Part shown: positions 39,334 to 51,959 of the stretch, in pieces
Position numbering within the stretch: position 1 is the first letter of the stretch
Layout: every line of letters begins with the position of its first letter
Source: Cricetomys ansorgei
Taxonomy: Eukaryota > Chordata > Mammalia > Rodentia > Nesomyidae
NCBI GenBank assembly: GCA_026225945.1
Contig: JAMJFZ010000199.1
Span: forward strand, 68,426,501-68,490,500
Reading direction: 5' to 3'
DNA: 64,000 nucleotides
The notes under the pieces: model-generated
Database searches by the model: none
What the model was told of the DNA's origin: nothing
The model's input: the letters and a program-made list of their open reading frames with translations, nothing else
Program-made: the position numbers and the translations under genes

Positions 39334-39419
39334 CGGCCAGTGCTACACGCCACACAAAAACTGATGCAGGCGGCTGAAGGGGAAGGATCCTTTCCGTTTG
39401 CAGGGTGAACTTGGGAATC

Positions 39420-39870
39420 TTATTCACTGATGAACTAGTTTTTAGTTTTAAAGACATCGTTGTTATTCACGTTCATCATTCCAAAGGACAATTCTAACCC
39501 AACCTCCTGGTGAACTTGCATGCTGGGCGAAGCCAAAATGGGTGATCACCTATATTATAAAATTCTTAGATCAAAATCACTTAATTAGTCCATTTGTATT
39601 TTGTAGGTAGCAATCAAAGCCTAATTAGTTTACCACAAACGGCACCATGCTGGACGCTTGTTCAAGCCTCATTCGTAACAGCGCTTCACTTGGCGCTACA
39701 ATCTAGCTTCACCTAATAAATTAAATCAGTGAGTCTTAACTACCTGAATTATGCATGAACCCTTCGGTGTCAATGCAAGTTTGATTATTTAATTTGTGTT
39801 ACTATATTGAGTAATTCACCCTTGAGTTTCCCTTGCATACACAATATATTGGGAATAAAGAACATTAGAA
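39420..39870. other. Unique TAAT-rich intronic segment, candidate conserved element
   Basis: No repeat is recognised. Homeodomain-type cores are clustered: cttaattagtcc, cctaattagttta, acctaataaattaaatc, gattatttaattt and gagtaattc, plus ttatgcatgaac, an octamer-like word. Enhancer function is inference. Confidence 0.4.
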
Positions 39871-41639
39871 GGAAAACAGGATTTTAAAAACGATACTGAG
39901 AAAATCACTTTCTGAAATGCAGGAACTAATTAGCTGTGCCGCACTCCCTGGCACAAACAAGTGTCTGCCCGGCCCCCAGCTCTGAGTAGACACACCTATG
40001 AGCAAAGAGAAATGCTGATGTCCTCCATCCTGAGAACGCTGAGCTCATGGAGCCGCCCAAGAGTTTAAGTGTAATGGCAGAACTCAGGGCCTATTGTCAG
40101 GGAAGCAACTCTGCCCTGTTCCACCACTGGTCTGACACAGCCCAGGGTAGTGACAGTGATGTAAATGGGCTCCAACTCAGAGGGTAGGTTGGCTCAACCT
40201 TCAGAGTTGGCACAAGCTGCTCAGACCCTCAGCAGCTAGAGTAGGCAAGGTCTCTACAGAGTAATGGGGATGGGACTCTCCCTTAAGTCATCGGGGTTGG
40301 GGCACATGTGGTGAACACAGGCAAAACAACTGGAGATGAGTGCTCTGAAGAGGTCTAAGAGCCTCTTTATGTCTTTACTGGGGACAGTCCCTGGGCCTAG
40401 TCCACTTGCACACAAATCAGAGACAGTCATATTGCTGAACTCAGATAACACAGATACATATGGCATCTGTCACGGCTTGGGTGTGCTGTCCCCCAAGTTC
40501 ACAGGCTCGAAGTGCAGAGTGGCAGTGGAAGCTTTGGGAGCTGATTAGACCGTGGAGATTCCACCAGCCTGAGTGAGGGAGTGCTGGTCTCCTGAAGTGA
40601 GACCATGCAGGATTGAGATCAGCTCTCTCTGTCACAAAGCAAGGAGACTGCACATGTTTGGCTCCTTCTGCACATGACCACTGCGCTCTCTGTTAAGTGA
40701 TCCAACCTTGAGTATTTTACTAAAGCAACACAAAACAGACAAAGACATCTTCTAAGGAATTCAAAATGTATCCTTATCCAAATGAGCCACATGCCACACC
40801 AAAAACAACATCAAAACAAAAAAACGACAAAAAAGTTCATTTTAATTGGCATTTTAATTTGCTCCAATCTTTGAGAAGAATCTTCATGTAGGCCTTCTTC
40901 CTTCTCTTTTGAATTATTTTAAATGGAGGCAAATGATGTCAGTACAGCGCAGGTGGTCATCCTAAGGGACTGGACCAGATTACACTGGCAGCAGAAACTT
41001 AAATGTATTGGTCTCCATGCACCTTAACCAGTAATGGCTTACCATAAAATAAGCTCATCCATGCATATACATGAATATGCAATATACACAATCACGTATA
41101 ATGGTAGTTTAAAGTAATGTAAGATTTTCTTTGAATAATAGCTAGTTAGCAATTACCATGAAAAAAAAAAAATTCAGATAAGCCCGACCATTCTTGTTTC
41201 ACAGTGAAACAGAGGATACAGGCTGACTGAAGGCAACGTGTTGACCCCTGAGGCCCTGGTCCCCTTGGCGTCTGCCTCTGGGTGTTTGGCGGTCAGGTTG
41301 ACTATGCACACAGTACACCTAGCACTCTGGGCTACTCTGAACAATGCAGATACCTCACTCGGGTTCCTGGAAGGATTCAGAGAATGAGATATGGTGCTCT
41401 GCACAAAATCATTCTGACAAAAGTAGTAAAGATATTTCAAAGTCTATACGCCAGGTCAGTGACCAACGGGGGACAGGAAAAAACAAAGTATCACAGTGAA
41501 GGGCTTCAGGCAACCTCTGCAGCACATGACCAAAGTAAGGATGGTCCTTACGTCCTCTCAAGAGATGCAGAAGCATCATAATGGGAAAGGTGCAGGAATG
41601 ACAGGGCTCAGGAGGGAGGTCCGGCTGCCTGGAATGACT
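39871..41639. other. Unique intron
   Basis: Contains the tentative LTR fragment at 40470-40580 and an A-run near 41160-41172. No gene. Confidence 0.5.
40470..40580 (+). mobile_element. Ancient MLT1/MST-like LTR fragment
   Basis: ggtgtgctgtcccccaagtt, cacaggctcgaagtgcag and agctttgggagctgattaga resemble the start of an MLT1-type LTR. Confidence 0.45.
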
Positions 41640-42890
41640 TTGTTGATGTGGTCACAGATAGGACTTTGTCAAAACTCACAAAACCAAGCACTGCCAAGAT
41701 TTAACAGGTGAGATTACCTGAAATTAAAAAGCTCTGTACAGAAGAGAAAACCATGAGCAGAGAAGAAGTCTTTGTCAAACTATACATCTGACGGGAGGTT
41801 AATATAGAGAATCTGTAAAGAACTCACAGAGTTAAATGCAAGACAAGTAAGTCATTTAATCAATAAATGGGCAAATTAACAGAGCGCTCAAAATTAAAAA
41901 ATGCAAATGGCCAGAAAATACATAAAATGTTCAACATCCCCATCCGTCAGGGAAATGTAAATTAAAACTGCACTGAGATTCCATCCCATTCTCGTAAGTA
42001 TGGCTATCAGCAAGAAAACAAATGACAGCAAGCACTGGTGAGGGTGCAGGTGGGAAGGAAGCCTCACTCCCTGGTGGTGGGAACAGAAACAGGAGCAGCC
42101 GCCACGGAAACCCATGTGGAACTTTCTCAAAAATCTAAAAACAGAGCCATCTTATGATCCAGCTATACCACTTCCCCATACGGACCCAACAGACTCTATG
42201 TCAGCACACCAAAAACACCTGCGCATTCATTTTTATTCCTGCACTACTCACAGGAGCCAAGATACAGGACTAGCTAAGTGTCCATCAACAGCTGTGCAGA
42301 TAAAGATGCGGTGTGTATCTACCAGGGAGTTCTAAACAGCTGCCGCAGGAATGAAATAGTCGTTTCCAGGAGATGGAATTAGAGATCATCGTGCTTAGTG
42401 AAATAAGCCAGACTAGAAAGACAAATATCACATGTTTCCCTCATTTTAATACATGAAAGCAGAAGAGGGTCTATGTGGGGACAGGAAGAGGTCTAAAGGA
42501 AAAAGGAAGGAAACAAGAGAGAGAGTTGAGTAATGAGGGTGGTATAAAATACAACATAGCACATTTTCTCTCATACGCAAATTTGGATTTAACAGCATAT
42601 ATTCTATATATGTATATGTATACATGTTCAATGGCCACTATAATACTGGTACACCCACATGTGTGCACGCACACACACACACACATACACATGCACACAC
42701 ACACACTAACAATGAAAGCAAAGGAGAACTACTCAAGAAAGGAAGGGGCTAAAAAGAAAGGGAGAAAAGAGGAAAGAGAAAGGGTAATGGGGAGGGTGAA
42801 TGCCAACACAGGTAATTATAAATACATGAAAAGTCACAATGAAATCCATTGTTTTACATACCAGCTAAAAACTAATGAGTGATAGAAAAT
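41640..42890 (+). mobile_element. LINE-1 (Lx-like) ORF2 tail and 3' UTR
   Basis: Better preserved than the other L1 pieces. catctgacgggaggttaata, gtcagggaaatgtaaatta, tatgatccagctataccact, tgcttagtgaaataagccag and tatcacatgtttccctcatt are ORF2-tail landmarks. They are followed by a TA/CA-rich 3' UTR and agtcacaatgaaatccattg. The reading frame is broken by stops. Confidence 0.85.
42665..42710. repeat. Imperfect (CA)n in L1 3' UTR
   Basis: CA repeats with CATA/CATG breaks inside the L1 3' UTR. Confidence 0.9.
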
Positions 42891-43139
42891 AAAATTTACA
42901 AAACCATACATCAAAATGAGTGAACTTAAAATGCAAGCAAAACTCACTTGGGCAAATCTGTTAATAAAGAAGCAAGCCAGACAGGAGAGGTAGCTATCTG
43001 CAGTGCGCATGTGTGTGCACGTGTATGTGTGAGTGCATGTGTGTGAATGCACATGACAACATGCAAACATATATGTACAAGTAGTACGTGTAACCTCACA
43101 ATATATAGGATAAATAATTTAGATTTAGAACTTCTAAAG

Positions 43140-43505
43140 GTCTCATATAACTGAGCAATAAAATGCAAACAACTCCAAAAAATAGGCAAAATGCTTGAAG
43201 AGATGCTTCAGAAAGGAAACATTTGAGTGGCCAATGAGCCCATTAAAAAGTGCTCACAGCACTTTTACATTACGCTGAAATGTAAGGTGAGGTAACCCCC
43301 GGATGGAGTGGCACCTGCCACTCTCCCATATGACCAGGTAAAACGGAATGCTGAGGCTACTTGCAACTTAACACATGACCAGCAATTCCCAATAATGCCA
43401 CTCTTAGACAAATACTAGTGTTTCTCTATTACCGATATTCCCCCTCCAAAAAAAATCCTGCCAATACAATTATTTATGAAATAGTGTTCATAGCAATCGT
43501 ATTTA
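43140..43505 (+). mobile_element. Ancient LINE-1 ORF2 tail fragment
   Basis: gagtggccaatgagcccat, attaaaaagtgctcacagc and gaccagcaattcccaataat follow the L1 ORF2 end in eroded form. It is a second, older copy behind the one at 41640. Confidence 0.6.
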
Positions 43506-46009
43506 ATGATAGCTGGACACAGTCGGGGAGGAGGTCTGATGGAAAGGGAGAGGTAAGGAAACAAAATCAAAACCTCACCACAGGTGAGTGCACTGAGTGT
43601 GGTGTGCCTGTGAATGCACTATTGATTCAGTATCAGAAAGAAGTACAGACTCAACATGAATGAGCCTCATGAGCTTGGCGTGTTCACAGAAACAGCATGG
43701 CGCCTGCTCCCTGGCTTTCCTAAATGGACACTGGTGAACGAATCAAAGGGGCAGTCCTCTCGTACTCGGTATAGCGACTGAGAGAGGGGAAATGAGGGTT
43801 CTTCCGGGGAAAACCTGGAGGTGGAGATGGACTCGACCACGTGAAAGATTAAGCGTTCCCACCATCAACACCTTAGCATTGAGATTCCCACGCCTGTTCA
43901 ACTTGAAAACAGGTGACTAGAAATGACTATTGTCATCCTTGCCCATGTGCTTGTTGAGAAGGAGATGGAGTGGGTGGAGAATAACCAAGCATTGACAACT
44001 GCAGACGCCACCAGAAGGACAGGGGGGACTCATTGCACAGTTCTGTTTCTTTCTATAACTTCCAAGTTTTATGCTTTAAACAGTTATAATCTTAATCACC
44101 TACCAGGTCCCAGACATACACTTCCCTTTCTGTTATCTCATTATATCTTCCTGTGAGGCAAGCTCATCATGCAGATGGAGAGAACAGAATAGCTGCCATT
44201 ATTTGGCTAAGGAGCCCTGATGTCCCTCCCCTTTGTCCCTACTGCCCCCATGCAAATGAAGGGCTCAGTACCAGGGACTCAGACCAAGGAGAAGGTACAA
44301 CACATGAGAGAAAAGTAGTGACGAGGTGTCCTGGGGTAGAGTGGATGGGCAGGCAGTGCACTTCCCCAGAACTGACCTCCCTGTTATCCCTCTAGCCTGA
44401 GTTTACACCTGGAAAAGGCAGGCAGGGCCTGCTCTCTTCCTCCAGAGCCTGGCATCCCCAATCTACACCCAGTAATATGCTTAGCTTCTGTTGCCCTGTG
44501 AAATGTGGGGAGGGCTGTCCCTGAAGACCAGTGTCCCTGGAGAGTAGAGTCATAGAAAAGCCATCACTTGTGGCTACGGGGCAGGTGTGTAGCTTCCTCC
44601 ACAACACCCCAAGGCCCTGCACAGTGGGAGAACGGAGCCTCAAGGAGAAAAATGTTGGGATTATTTGGTGTGCACCACCAGGGTTGGCTCCCTGTATGTT
44701 TCATAACCAATTTCTTCTTTAAGGAAAAAGTCCTCCAGGCCACAGAACACCCTCACCACCAAAACTCGGTTTTGTGAGTTTCCTAGGGGGACAAGTGGCA
44801 GCTCCTGGAGCTGAGGAGCTGCTAGGGCAACTGCTCTCTAGAAACCGGGCACAGGGCATCCTGGCTCGTCTCACTGGTTCTGTCTTTGCAGTAACTGATT
44901 AGGAAGAACTAACTGTAGGAACAGAATCTCTTGTGGGAACCACTTCTAATGCAGTGATCAAAAGGGTTCCAGCACCCTAGGAAGATACTGTCTCTGCTTA
45001 GAGACAAGCATGGGCTTGGCCAACACCTCTGACCTCACCCAAATCTCTGCTCAGTGACCTGTAGCATTGGAACAGGATGCGAGTGCAGGGATTGGCTGAG
45101 AAGGGGGAATGAAGGCCTGGACAAAGCATGCACTGTAAAGCCAAAGGGTGGTCGGATCCAGGAATCGCACCCCCTGAGAGATAAGGCAGCCCAGAGCCTG
45201 TTAAGGTGTCCATCCAGGTTCACAGGAGGCAAAGCCCCATCAGAACTGGGGTGAAAATACGTTGGATATTGTAAATCCATGTTTGATTCCTCTGTAAGGC
45301 ATATACACAGCCTCTTATGAAGCGGGAACCAGGGCCATGTTCTTTCTGGTGGGGGTAGAGGTGGGAAATCTTACGTGTGTTTAGTTCACTGTATGTTTCT
45401 CACTGCATGACATCCTCGTGGGAGCCCAGAGGAGGAGCTGCGATCAGGACTCAGCAAACACTCTGCCCTCGTGCCTGTCGCACAGCAGCCTGCCCTCCTC
45501 TGACTACTAGCACAGGCCCCAGCACTCTCTGCATATAGCATGCCCTCAAATAAGCCTGGGGATCCAATCAAACTGGAGAGTCCTTAACAAGAAAGGGATG
45601 TCATTGGTAGGAGAAAAAGCTTGAAAGGATTCTAATCCATTTCTCCGTTATCTGAAATTTGAGTTCTTATCCAGCCCGCGTGAGAGCCCACGTTCCTGTT
45701 ATCAGGGCCGACAGCCACCTGAGAGCAGCATGTTTTGATGACCTGGGCTGAGTAGCAAATTTTTGCAAAGAGAGGAAGAAAGAATCTAAAACATCTCATT
45801 AGACAGCAGTGCATCTTGCAAGGAGGAAGGCACGCTGAATTGCTGGTGACTCAAGGCTTCCTCCACACAATGGAACCCCATCGGTGCTTGCCTGGCGCTG
45901 GCAGATTTGAGACAGCCCCAGCCCCAGAGCTCAAACAGACAGGGCATTCTCATCTCCCAAATAACAAAGGCAGGTGAAAGAGGGACCCATCAGCACAGCC
46001 TGATATTTC
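43506..46009. other. Unique intron
   Basis: One MIR fragment at 44095-44205; a MIR/L2-like word near 45505-45560. No gene. Confidence 0.5.
44095..44205 (-). mobile_element. MIR SINE fragment, reverse
   Basis: gttatctcattatatcttcc and tgaggcaagctcatcatgc, followed by agatggagagaacaga, match reverse MIR. Confidence 0.6.
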
Positions 46010-46265
46010 TGTGCATTTTAACAATCTAATTAACATTACAGCCGTGACAGATGCGTGAAAGGGGCCGAGACGCTAAGGATTACTGAGTATTGGATTTGAA
46101 AATACCGCTTCAAATAGCCCAGCCCTTGACTAAATGCCATTAATTTGTATTTTTTGTTTACCCGATATTCAGATTAATTTTCCTGCTTAAAAAAATTGCA
46201 AAGGATAAGCCATTCACACGCACATACTTTTATTTTAAAAAAGAAATCTAAATGTTCTTATAGCT
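46010..46265. other. Unique TAAT-rich intronic segment, candidate conserved element
   Basis: It holds tctaattaacatta, gccattaatttg and cagattaattttc in unique sequence. Candidate enhancer by composition only. Confidence 0.35.
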
Positions 46266-46359
46266 CAAGACTACAAAATTATATATTTTCAGCTAAGTCC
46301 ACATAGACCGGAGGTTTTAACAAGAATGTCCACTGCTGTGGAGGAAAGGGAATGAGTGT

Positions 46360-46720
46360 ATTCAGGCACAGCTGGTGGTGCTGGCTAGGGACGGCTCTTC
46401 AGGAAAGCAATGTGACAGCAGGTACCCAAGGACTTGAGATGTTTGGAACTTCTGACTAAGCCATTATACCTCTGAGAATACTCAGAAGACAATCTGGAAT
46501 TGAGTCAAGATATTTCCACTGGGGCGAACTGTGTTTATCACAACAGAGTTTATAAAAATTAGTGAGAAAGGGAACAGTAGCTGAAAGCCCCACATTTGAG
46601 AGAAGAAAAAAAGAAGGTGTAGATTGTTCTCATGACAATTACAGTGAGGATGAATGTCAAATGAAACAAAGAAATATGGCCATCCACAGGAGACAAAAAA
46701 CAGAACAGCATTTATATCAC
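46360..46720 (+). mobile_element. Ancient LINE-1 tail fragment
   Basis: gctggtggtgctggctaggg, caggaaagcaatgtgacagc and cattatacctctgagaat, then tttatcacaacagagtttat, follow old L1 ORF2-tail order. Confidence 0.55.
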
Positions 46721-49429
46721 AGTGAGCTTGAAAAAGCTGGACTCTGCCCTGGGAAGGCAAGCCTTGCGTTGTACCCACTGTAAGATCTTGCAAACCGCTT
46801 CCCTCTCTGGTCTTCCATTTCTGCAGGAGGCAGACAGGGAAAGAGCCACCATAAGGACTATTTTCACCAAAATCCTGGAATGATACCTACAGTGGAATCC
46901 ATACTCCAAAGTGTGTAGTAAAAAAAAGTATACAGACATGCAAAACCATGGCTGTTTTTGTGTTTTGTTTTGTCTTCCTCCAACATGTTTTAATATCTTC
47001 TATACAAAACACGTTACGCTGCTGTAATAGAGATGGATCTAACAAAGTGGAGATGTTATCAGATGGGACCCAGCTGTTCTTAATCCACAGGTAAGAGCTA
47101 CTTCCATGACATCTGTGCTGAGGATGGCCCTCATCTGGTTAAGTGGCTTCTGCGTTGCTAGAGATTAATACCCAAACTCCGCACAAAGCATAGGGCCTGT
47201 ATCCAAGACCTAGCCCTAAACCTGTCTTTCCAGAGGGCCAGCATCAAACAGGGAGGTGGCATCAGTGTGAGCTGTGCCTACTCCCAGGGCAGAGCTGCTC
47301 TCCCTTGCAGATCAGATGAAGTCGCCAAGACCCTTAGCAGTGAGCAGTGACTAACACACCTTATCGATGGCCACAAGATACATCTGTCTGTGCATCCTGG
47401 TTCTGGGATCAAAACTTTAGAGGATGAGATACCCAACATCCTTTCCTGCCTTGGTGAGGTTTATCAAGCACCAGAAAGCGTCACACATAGAACTAAGCTG
47501 GCCTAGCACCTTCTATTTCATCCCGTGTAAAGCATCCTGGAAGCAGGCATGTCATGACTCTCGTCCCAGAGGAAGGAAACTGGTATGTGGGGTGGTATGC
47601 AAACTTCTCCAGCATGAAGGCTGGAGTGGCAGCTAGGGTGAGCCCAGAGCCTGGGTCTTGGCCCATCACTCTGCTAACTCTCTACCTGGGTTGTCTGTGG
47701 CCAAAGCACTTGGTGTAGGTGTCGATATAGATGTAGATGTAGCATACTGAGGTGTCACTACAGACACAGAAAGGGAAAGCTATATCCCATCCTTGGTGGG
47801 TGGAACACTCTCTAGGGAACAGCAGAGACCATGTGACTAAGACTCCAAGCACCCAAGGGCCTACTTCCAGCAATGCGATGCCACACATGACTGTGTCACA
47901 CGTTGCAACACCACACATGATTGTGTCACACAATGGGTTCTCTTCATGGTTTTGTGTATAGAAAAAAAAATGCTGTCAAAATAACAACCACCACCACCTT
48001 GGAACCCCTGGAGTAAAAAAGACAAATTTCAACCTTTTCTATGTTTATCATATGGATAAAACATCTCTTTTTAATGCAGAAGAATGTCTTCCTTAAAGGA
48101 GAAGCACCAAATGCTCTCTTGAATAGAGAAAGATGCAGGGACAGGTGCTGGACCCAAGTGTGAGCACTCTGGATGCCAGCAGAGGCGTGTGGAGATTTGG
48201 ATTCCAGTAGATTACCCATCTGCTATTTCAAAGAAAGCGTCTTGCTCTTGTTCTGCCCTACCCCCAGCTGCCACTCACAGAGGGAAGGGCCACACTATTG
48301 ACCACAAGCAGGTCTGCCTCCATCCTTCCAAGAGCGCTGTGAGCTGGTACACTTGGCTGACCATACTCTGATGCTGTGCGCCAGGGTGAAGCCAGGATCT
48401 TCAGCATACTACCTATCCATCCCCCATCCGCCATGAAATCTGGGCCTTCCTTCTGGCAAAGCCTGGCAGGACTCTCTTCTAGGTCCAAGGCCTTGAAATT
48501 TTCATCCCCCACTTCTCCTCCTCTTGGGACCTTTGGCACCTCTTAGAAGGGAAGGACAGTAGAAAGGAGATGGTACTGAAGATGGTCAGGCTTCAGGACA
48601 CTCGGCTAAGAGGATGGGCGTGGCTTTCCCTGACTGAAGAGTAAAGCAGCCTACTGCCACACCTTCCCTCTAAGAAAATACAGATGGACTGGAAACAGCT
48701 AGCCATGGCTGAGGTCGTGAGTCACGGAGGGATGTGGCACAGGTGGAAGACACAAGTTCGAGGAACAAGGAAGAGGTGGGGAGGGGGAGGAGAGGCAGTG
48801 GACATCAGCTCAGAGTGGATGACCAAACGGCCTCTCTCTCCTGGTCAGGAAGAGCTACCCCTCAGAGCCTTCTTGGAGAACTCAATAGAAGCCACTCTTA
48901 GGTCTCACCTTCCCTTGAACCCTGTTCCCCAATGCTGGGTGGCTCCCAGTCTCTCCCGTGCTTAACAGTTTCCAGGCATACACCACCCACCTAACGCATG
49001 TGGTCCCCTCCACATCCAACCCCTCCAGCCAGTGTCTCCTCTGTTCTTTGCTGTGGAACCTTCTATGGCCAGAGAGCTCCTGTGGATTCCCAACACAGCC
49101 ACCCAACAGGGCCTGTGCTCTTGCCCACAGCCAACAATGGCTCTTCTGGCTTTTCTTCTAGCACCTGTAGGAACTCTCTGCCTGCTTCCCTGCTCACACA
49201 GTGGCTTCTCCTCAGACTGCTGCATCATCTCGGTCTCCTGGGCCCAGCCTACTTGGCCTAGGCCAGGTGCCCATTGTTCTCCATCTGCCCCCATCACATC
49301 CCCTGGCTGTACCATTCCACTCTTCCCTGCCCACCCACAGCATCACACCATAGACTCAAGAGCAAGCACGCCATTCAGGGTCTTCTGTGACTTCCCCAAT
49401 ATGCAAGCCTTGACTTCCCAGCTTCTTTG
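46721..49429. other. Unique intron
   Basis: Minisatellite at 47870-47940. GC-rich open frames near 48.9-49.4 kb show no family or splice support. Confidence 0.5.
47870..47940. repeat. Two-copy 30-bp minisatellite
   Basis: ccacacatgactgtgtcaca at 47881 recurs at 47911 with one change over 21 bp. Confidence 0.85.
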
Positions 49430-49740
49430 AGAATGCCAGGACCCGTGTAATGCCTGGGCCCTTGCACAGCTGTCATTTCTGCCTGGGAGATTTATGCTCA
49501 ACTGTCCTAGTGAAACTAGGCCTTGGCGGAGCTACGTGCCTACCTCTCTTCCTGGAATGCTGTGCTTGGCAATCACTTTCCTGTGTTTGTTCACCCTCAT
49601 CACTTTCCCTCTCCCACTAAGCTAGCTGAGAGTCTGTGATCACAGGATTCTGTTTGTCTTGAACATCGAGTTCCATGCTCAATGCCTCAAAACCTGGCAC
49701 ACGGCGGTCACCAGTTACCATTCGGTGGCTCATTCATTGT
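49430..49740 (+). mobile_element. L2-like fragment
   Basis: tcttcctggaatgctgtgct, cactttccctctcccacta, tagctgagagtctgtgatca and aaaacctggcacacggcggt resemble the L2 3' region. Confidence 0.55.
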
Positions 49741-50383
49741 ATAGGAAACGCAGAAATTTGCCCCCTAACAGGCAGCTGCCCTCAAACAAAAGCGCTCTTA
49801 GCGATAATTGAATGGGCACTTAGAGGGCTGTGTTTGCTAGGAACCGCCAGCTCCTCGCTCAGGCACACGGGTAACCGCACACAGGGTAACAGCTTGGCCT
49901 CTCTACCTATATTCTGAGTCTGTCTCCTTTATTTTGGGTCACCTGGCAGGCAGGTCAGCATGTTAGCATTTGAGTGTCTGTCTAATCTATCTCAGCCCTT
50001 TTCGAGACTGAAGGCACAGAGATAGATCATTGCCCTAAACCTGCAGTCACACAGCCTCAGAGGACAGACTACCCACCAACCAGGGCAGCTGTCCACAAGG
50101 GCAAGGCTGCACTGGAGAACAGGAACACCTGCTGAAGACCAGTTTGTCCCAGCAGCGATAAGGACTTCAGACCATATCTCAGGACCTGACCTGAAACAGG
50201 CATGGAAGGAACACTGTTTAATTTACCTCTTGCCTCTGTTTAAATCAAAAGTTCACGTCAATACCACAAAGACAGACTTGGGGATCACTGGACCTCTTGG
50301 TCTGCTCCTCTTCCCAATATGGTCACACTGAATACACCTCTCTGCTTTTCACTATCATTTGTGTCTTTAATCGGCCTATTAGA
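49741..50383. other. Unique intron
   Basis: Nothing recognised. Confidence 0.55.
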
Positions 50384-50394
50384 AGAGATGACCA

Positions 50395-50606
50395 TGCTGG
50401 GTGGGGTGGTGCACTCCTTTGATCCCAGCACTCCCAAAGCAGAGCAGAGGCAGGCAGATCTCTGAGTGTGAGGCCAGCCTGGTCTACAGAGCAAGATCCA
50501 GGATAGCCAGGGCTACACAGAGAAACCCTGTCTCAAAAACCACCAAAGAGAGAGAGAGAGAGAGACAGAGAAAGAGAGAGAGAGAGAGAGGCAGAGAGAG
50601 AGAGAG
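50395..50606 (+). mobile_element. B1 SINE with GA-rich tail and target-site duplication
   Basis: The B1 body ends gaaaccctgtctcaaaaacc and then has a GA-rich tail. The word agagatgacca occurs at 50384-50394 and again at 50607-50617, a target-site duplication, so the GA microsatellite grew from the B1 tail. Confidence 0.9.
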
Positions 50607-50885
50607 AGAGATGACCAAGCCTAGCCTGTTGGGACTTCTGCAGCCTTTTCCTCTAAAATTCCAGTTACAGTAAGATTCACACACTCAGAAAGATTAGCAA
50701 CCTCACGAATGGACACATATGCTAAGGGCAGGCTGTGAGTGCCTCTTCACTAAGAAAGGAGGCCAGAGATCTTGTGAAATCATGAATTCAGAACGCCATC
50801 AATGTCATAGCAGAGACAAGGTGAGGTAGAAGGGAGGAAGATGGGAAGAGCAGCCTTGTTTTTCCAAATAAGAATTAATTTGGGG

Positions 50886-51125
50886 TTGGGGAGCTGGCGA
50901 GACAGCTCCATGGTTAAGATGGTTTAGAGCGCATATTCTAGCAGGGGACCTGAGTTCTGGAGTTTGGTTCTCAGCACTCAGCTCAGGCAGCTTATAACTA
51001 TAACATCAGTCCCGGGGGGATCCAATGCCTCTGACCTCCTCAGGCACTTATACTCACATGCACATATTCATATATAGATAGACATACAGACAGACACACA
51101 CATTTTTTTAAAAAATACAATAAAT
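50886..51125 (+). mobile_element. B3/B2-type SINE
   Basis: The tRNA-like start ggggagctggcgagacagc is followed by ggacctgagttctgg, then a gatccaatgcctctgacc segment, a CA/TA tail and A-rich end. Confidence 0.75.
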
Positions 51126-51145
51126 ATATTCTTTTAAAGATTTAA

Positions 51146-51645
51146 CCAAGGGATTGGGGAGATTGAGTTCAGACAGCAAGGTGCCTTTGCTGCACGAAGA
51201 CTTGAGCTCAATTCCCAGTACCCAGAAAAAAAAAAAACAAACAGATGTTGGTAGCAGTGCTTGTAATCTCTGCACTAGAGAGCCAGAGATAGGCCAACGC
51301 CTAGGGCTAGCCTCGGATCCCAGTGAGCAACCCTGACTCGGGGGGCGGGGGAGACACTGTCTCAGCAGGTAAAGGCATTTGGTGCCACACCTAATGACCT
51401 GAATTCCATCCGTGGAGCACACATGGTGGCGGGAGAAAAAGGACCTCCCCATAGGCAAAGCACACATGCACCGTGCACAAATGTGCCCACACATACATGA
51501 CATAATAACAGCTAAAAAAATTTAATAGGGGATGGTATCTGAGGAAGATACCCGAGGCTCACATATACTTGTGCATACATGCATGTACGCCTGTACGCGC
51601 GCATGTGCATGCACGTGCGCGCACACACACACCCCTATCCATTAC
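51146..51645 (+). mobile_element. RSINE1/B4 SINE split by a B3-type SINE
   Basis: The B4 head runs 51146-51355 (ggattggggagattgag through gagccagagataggcc). A B2/B3-type segment follows at about 51360-51525 (tctcagcaggtaaaggcat, cacacatggtggcgggag). The B4 tail resumes at about 51530-51645 (ctgaggaagatacccgag plus an alternating purine-pyrimidine tail). The younger element appears inserted in the older one. Confidence 0.7.
51582..51632. repeat. Alternating purine-pyrimidine tract
   Basis: Nearly unbroken R-Y alternation with cgcgc and gtgcatgcac, ending in CA repeats. It is a strong Z-DNA candidate and near-palindromic. It forms the tail of the B4 element. Confidence 0.8.
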
Positions 51646-51959
51646 CTGGAACACTGAAACACATGGTTAAATTATGAAGCGTAACTATGGTACTTCTTTG
51701 GGCTCTTCCCTCTTTCTTCACCTTCAGACCTCCTCACAGGGAATGATTTTTCTCGTAAATAAACACACCAGAAGTGCAACTGGCCCATAAATTTTACTAC
51801 CAGTCTTTCTCCTTGGTTATATTGAGGTAAAAGTACCTTGTAAACTTTTATTTAAATGAATATGGCTTGACATCACACTGTGGCCGACATAATGGTAATA
51901 ACTGTTGTCCCTGAGAACTAGGGTTGGTTGCTTTCTTCTGTTTGTCTTTCTCTAGGGCT

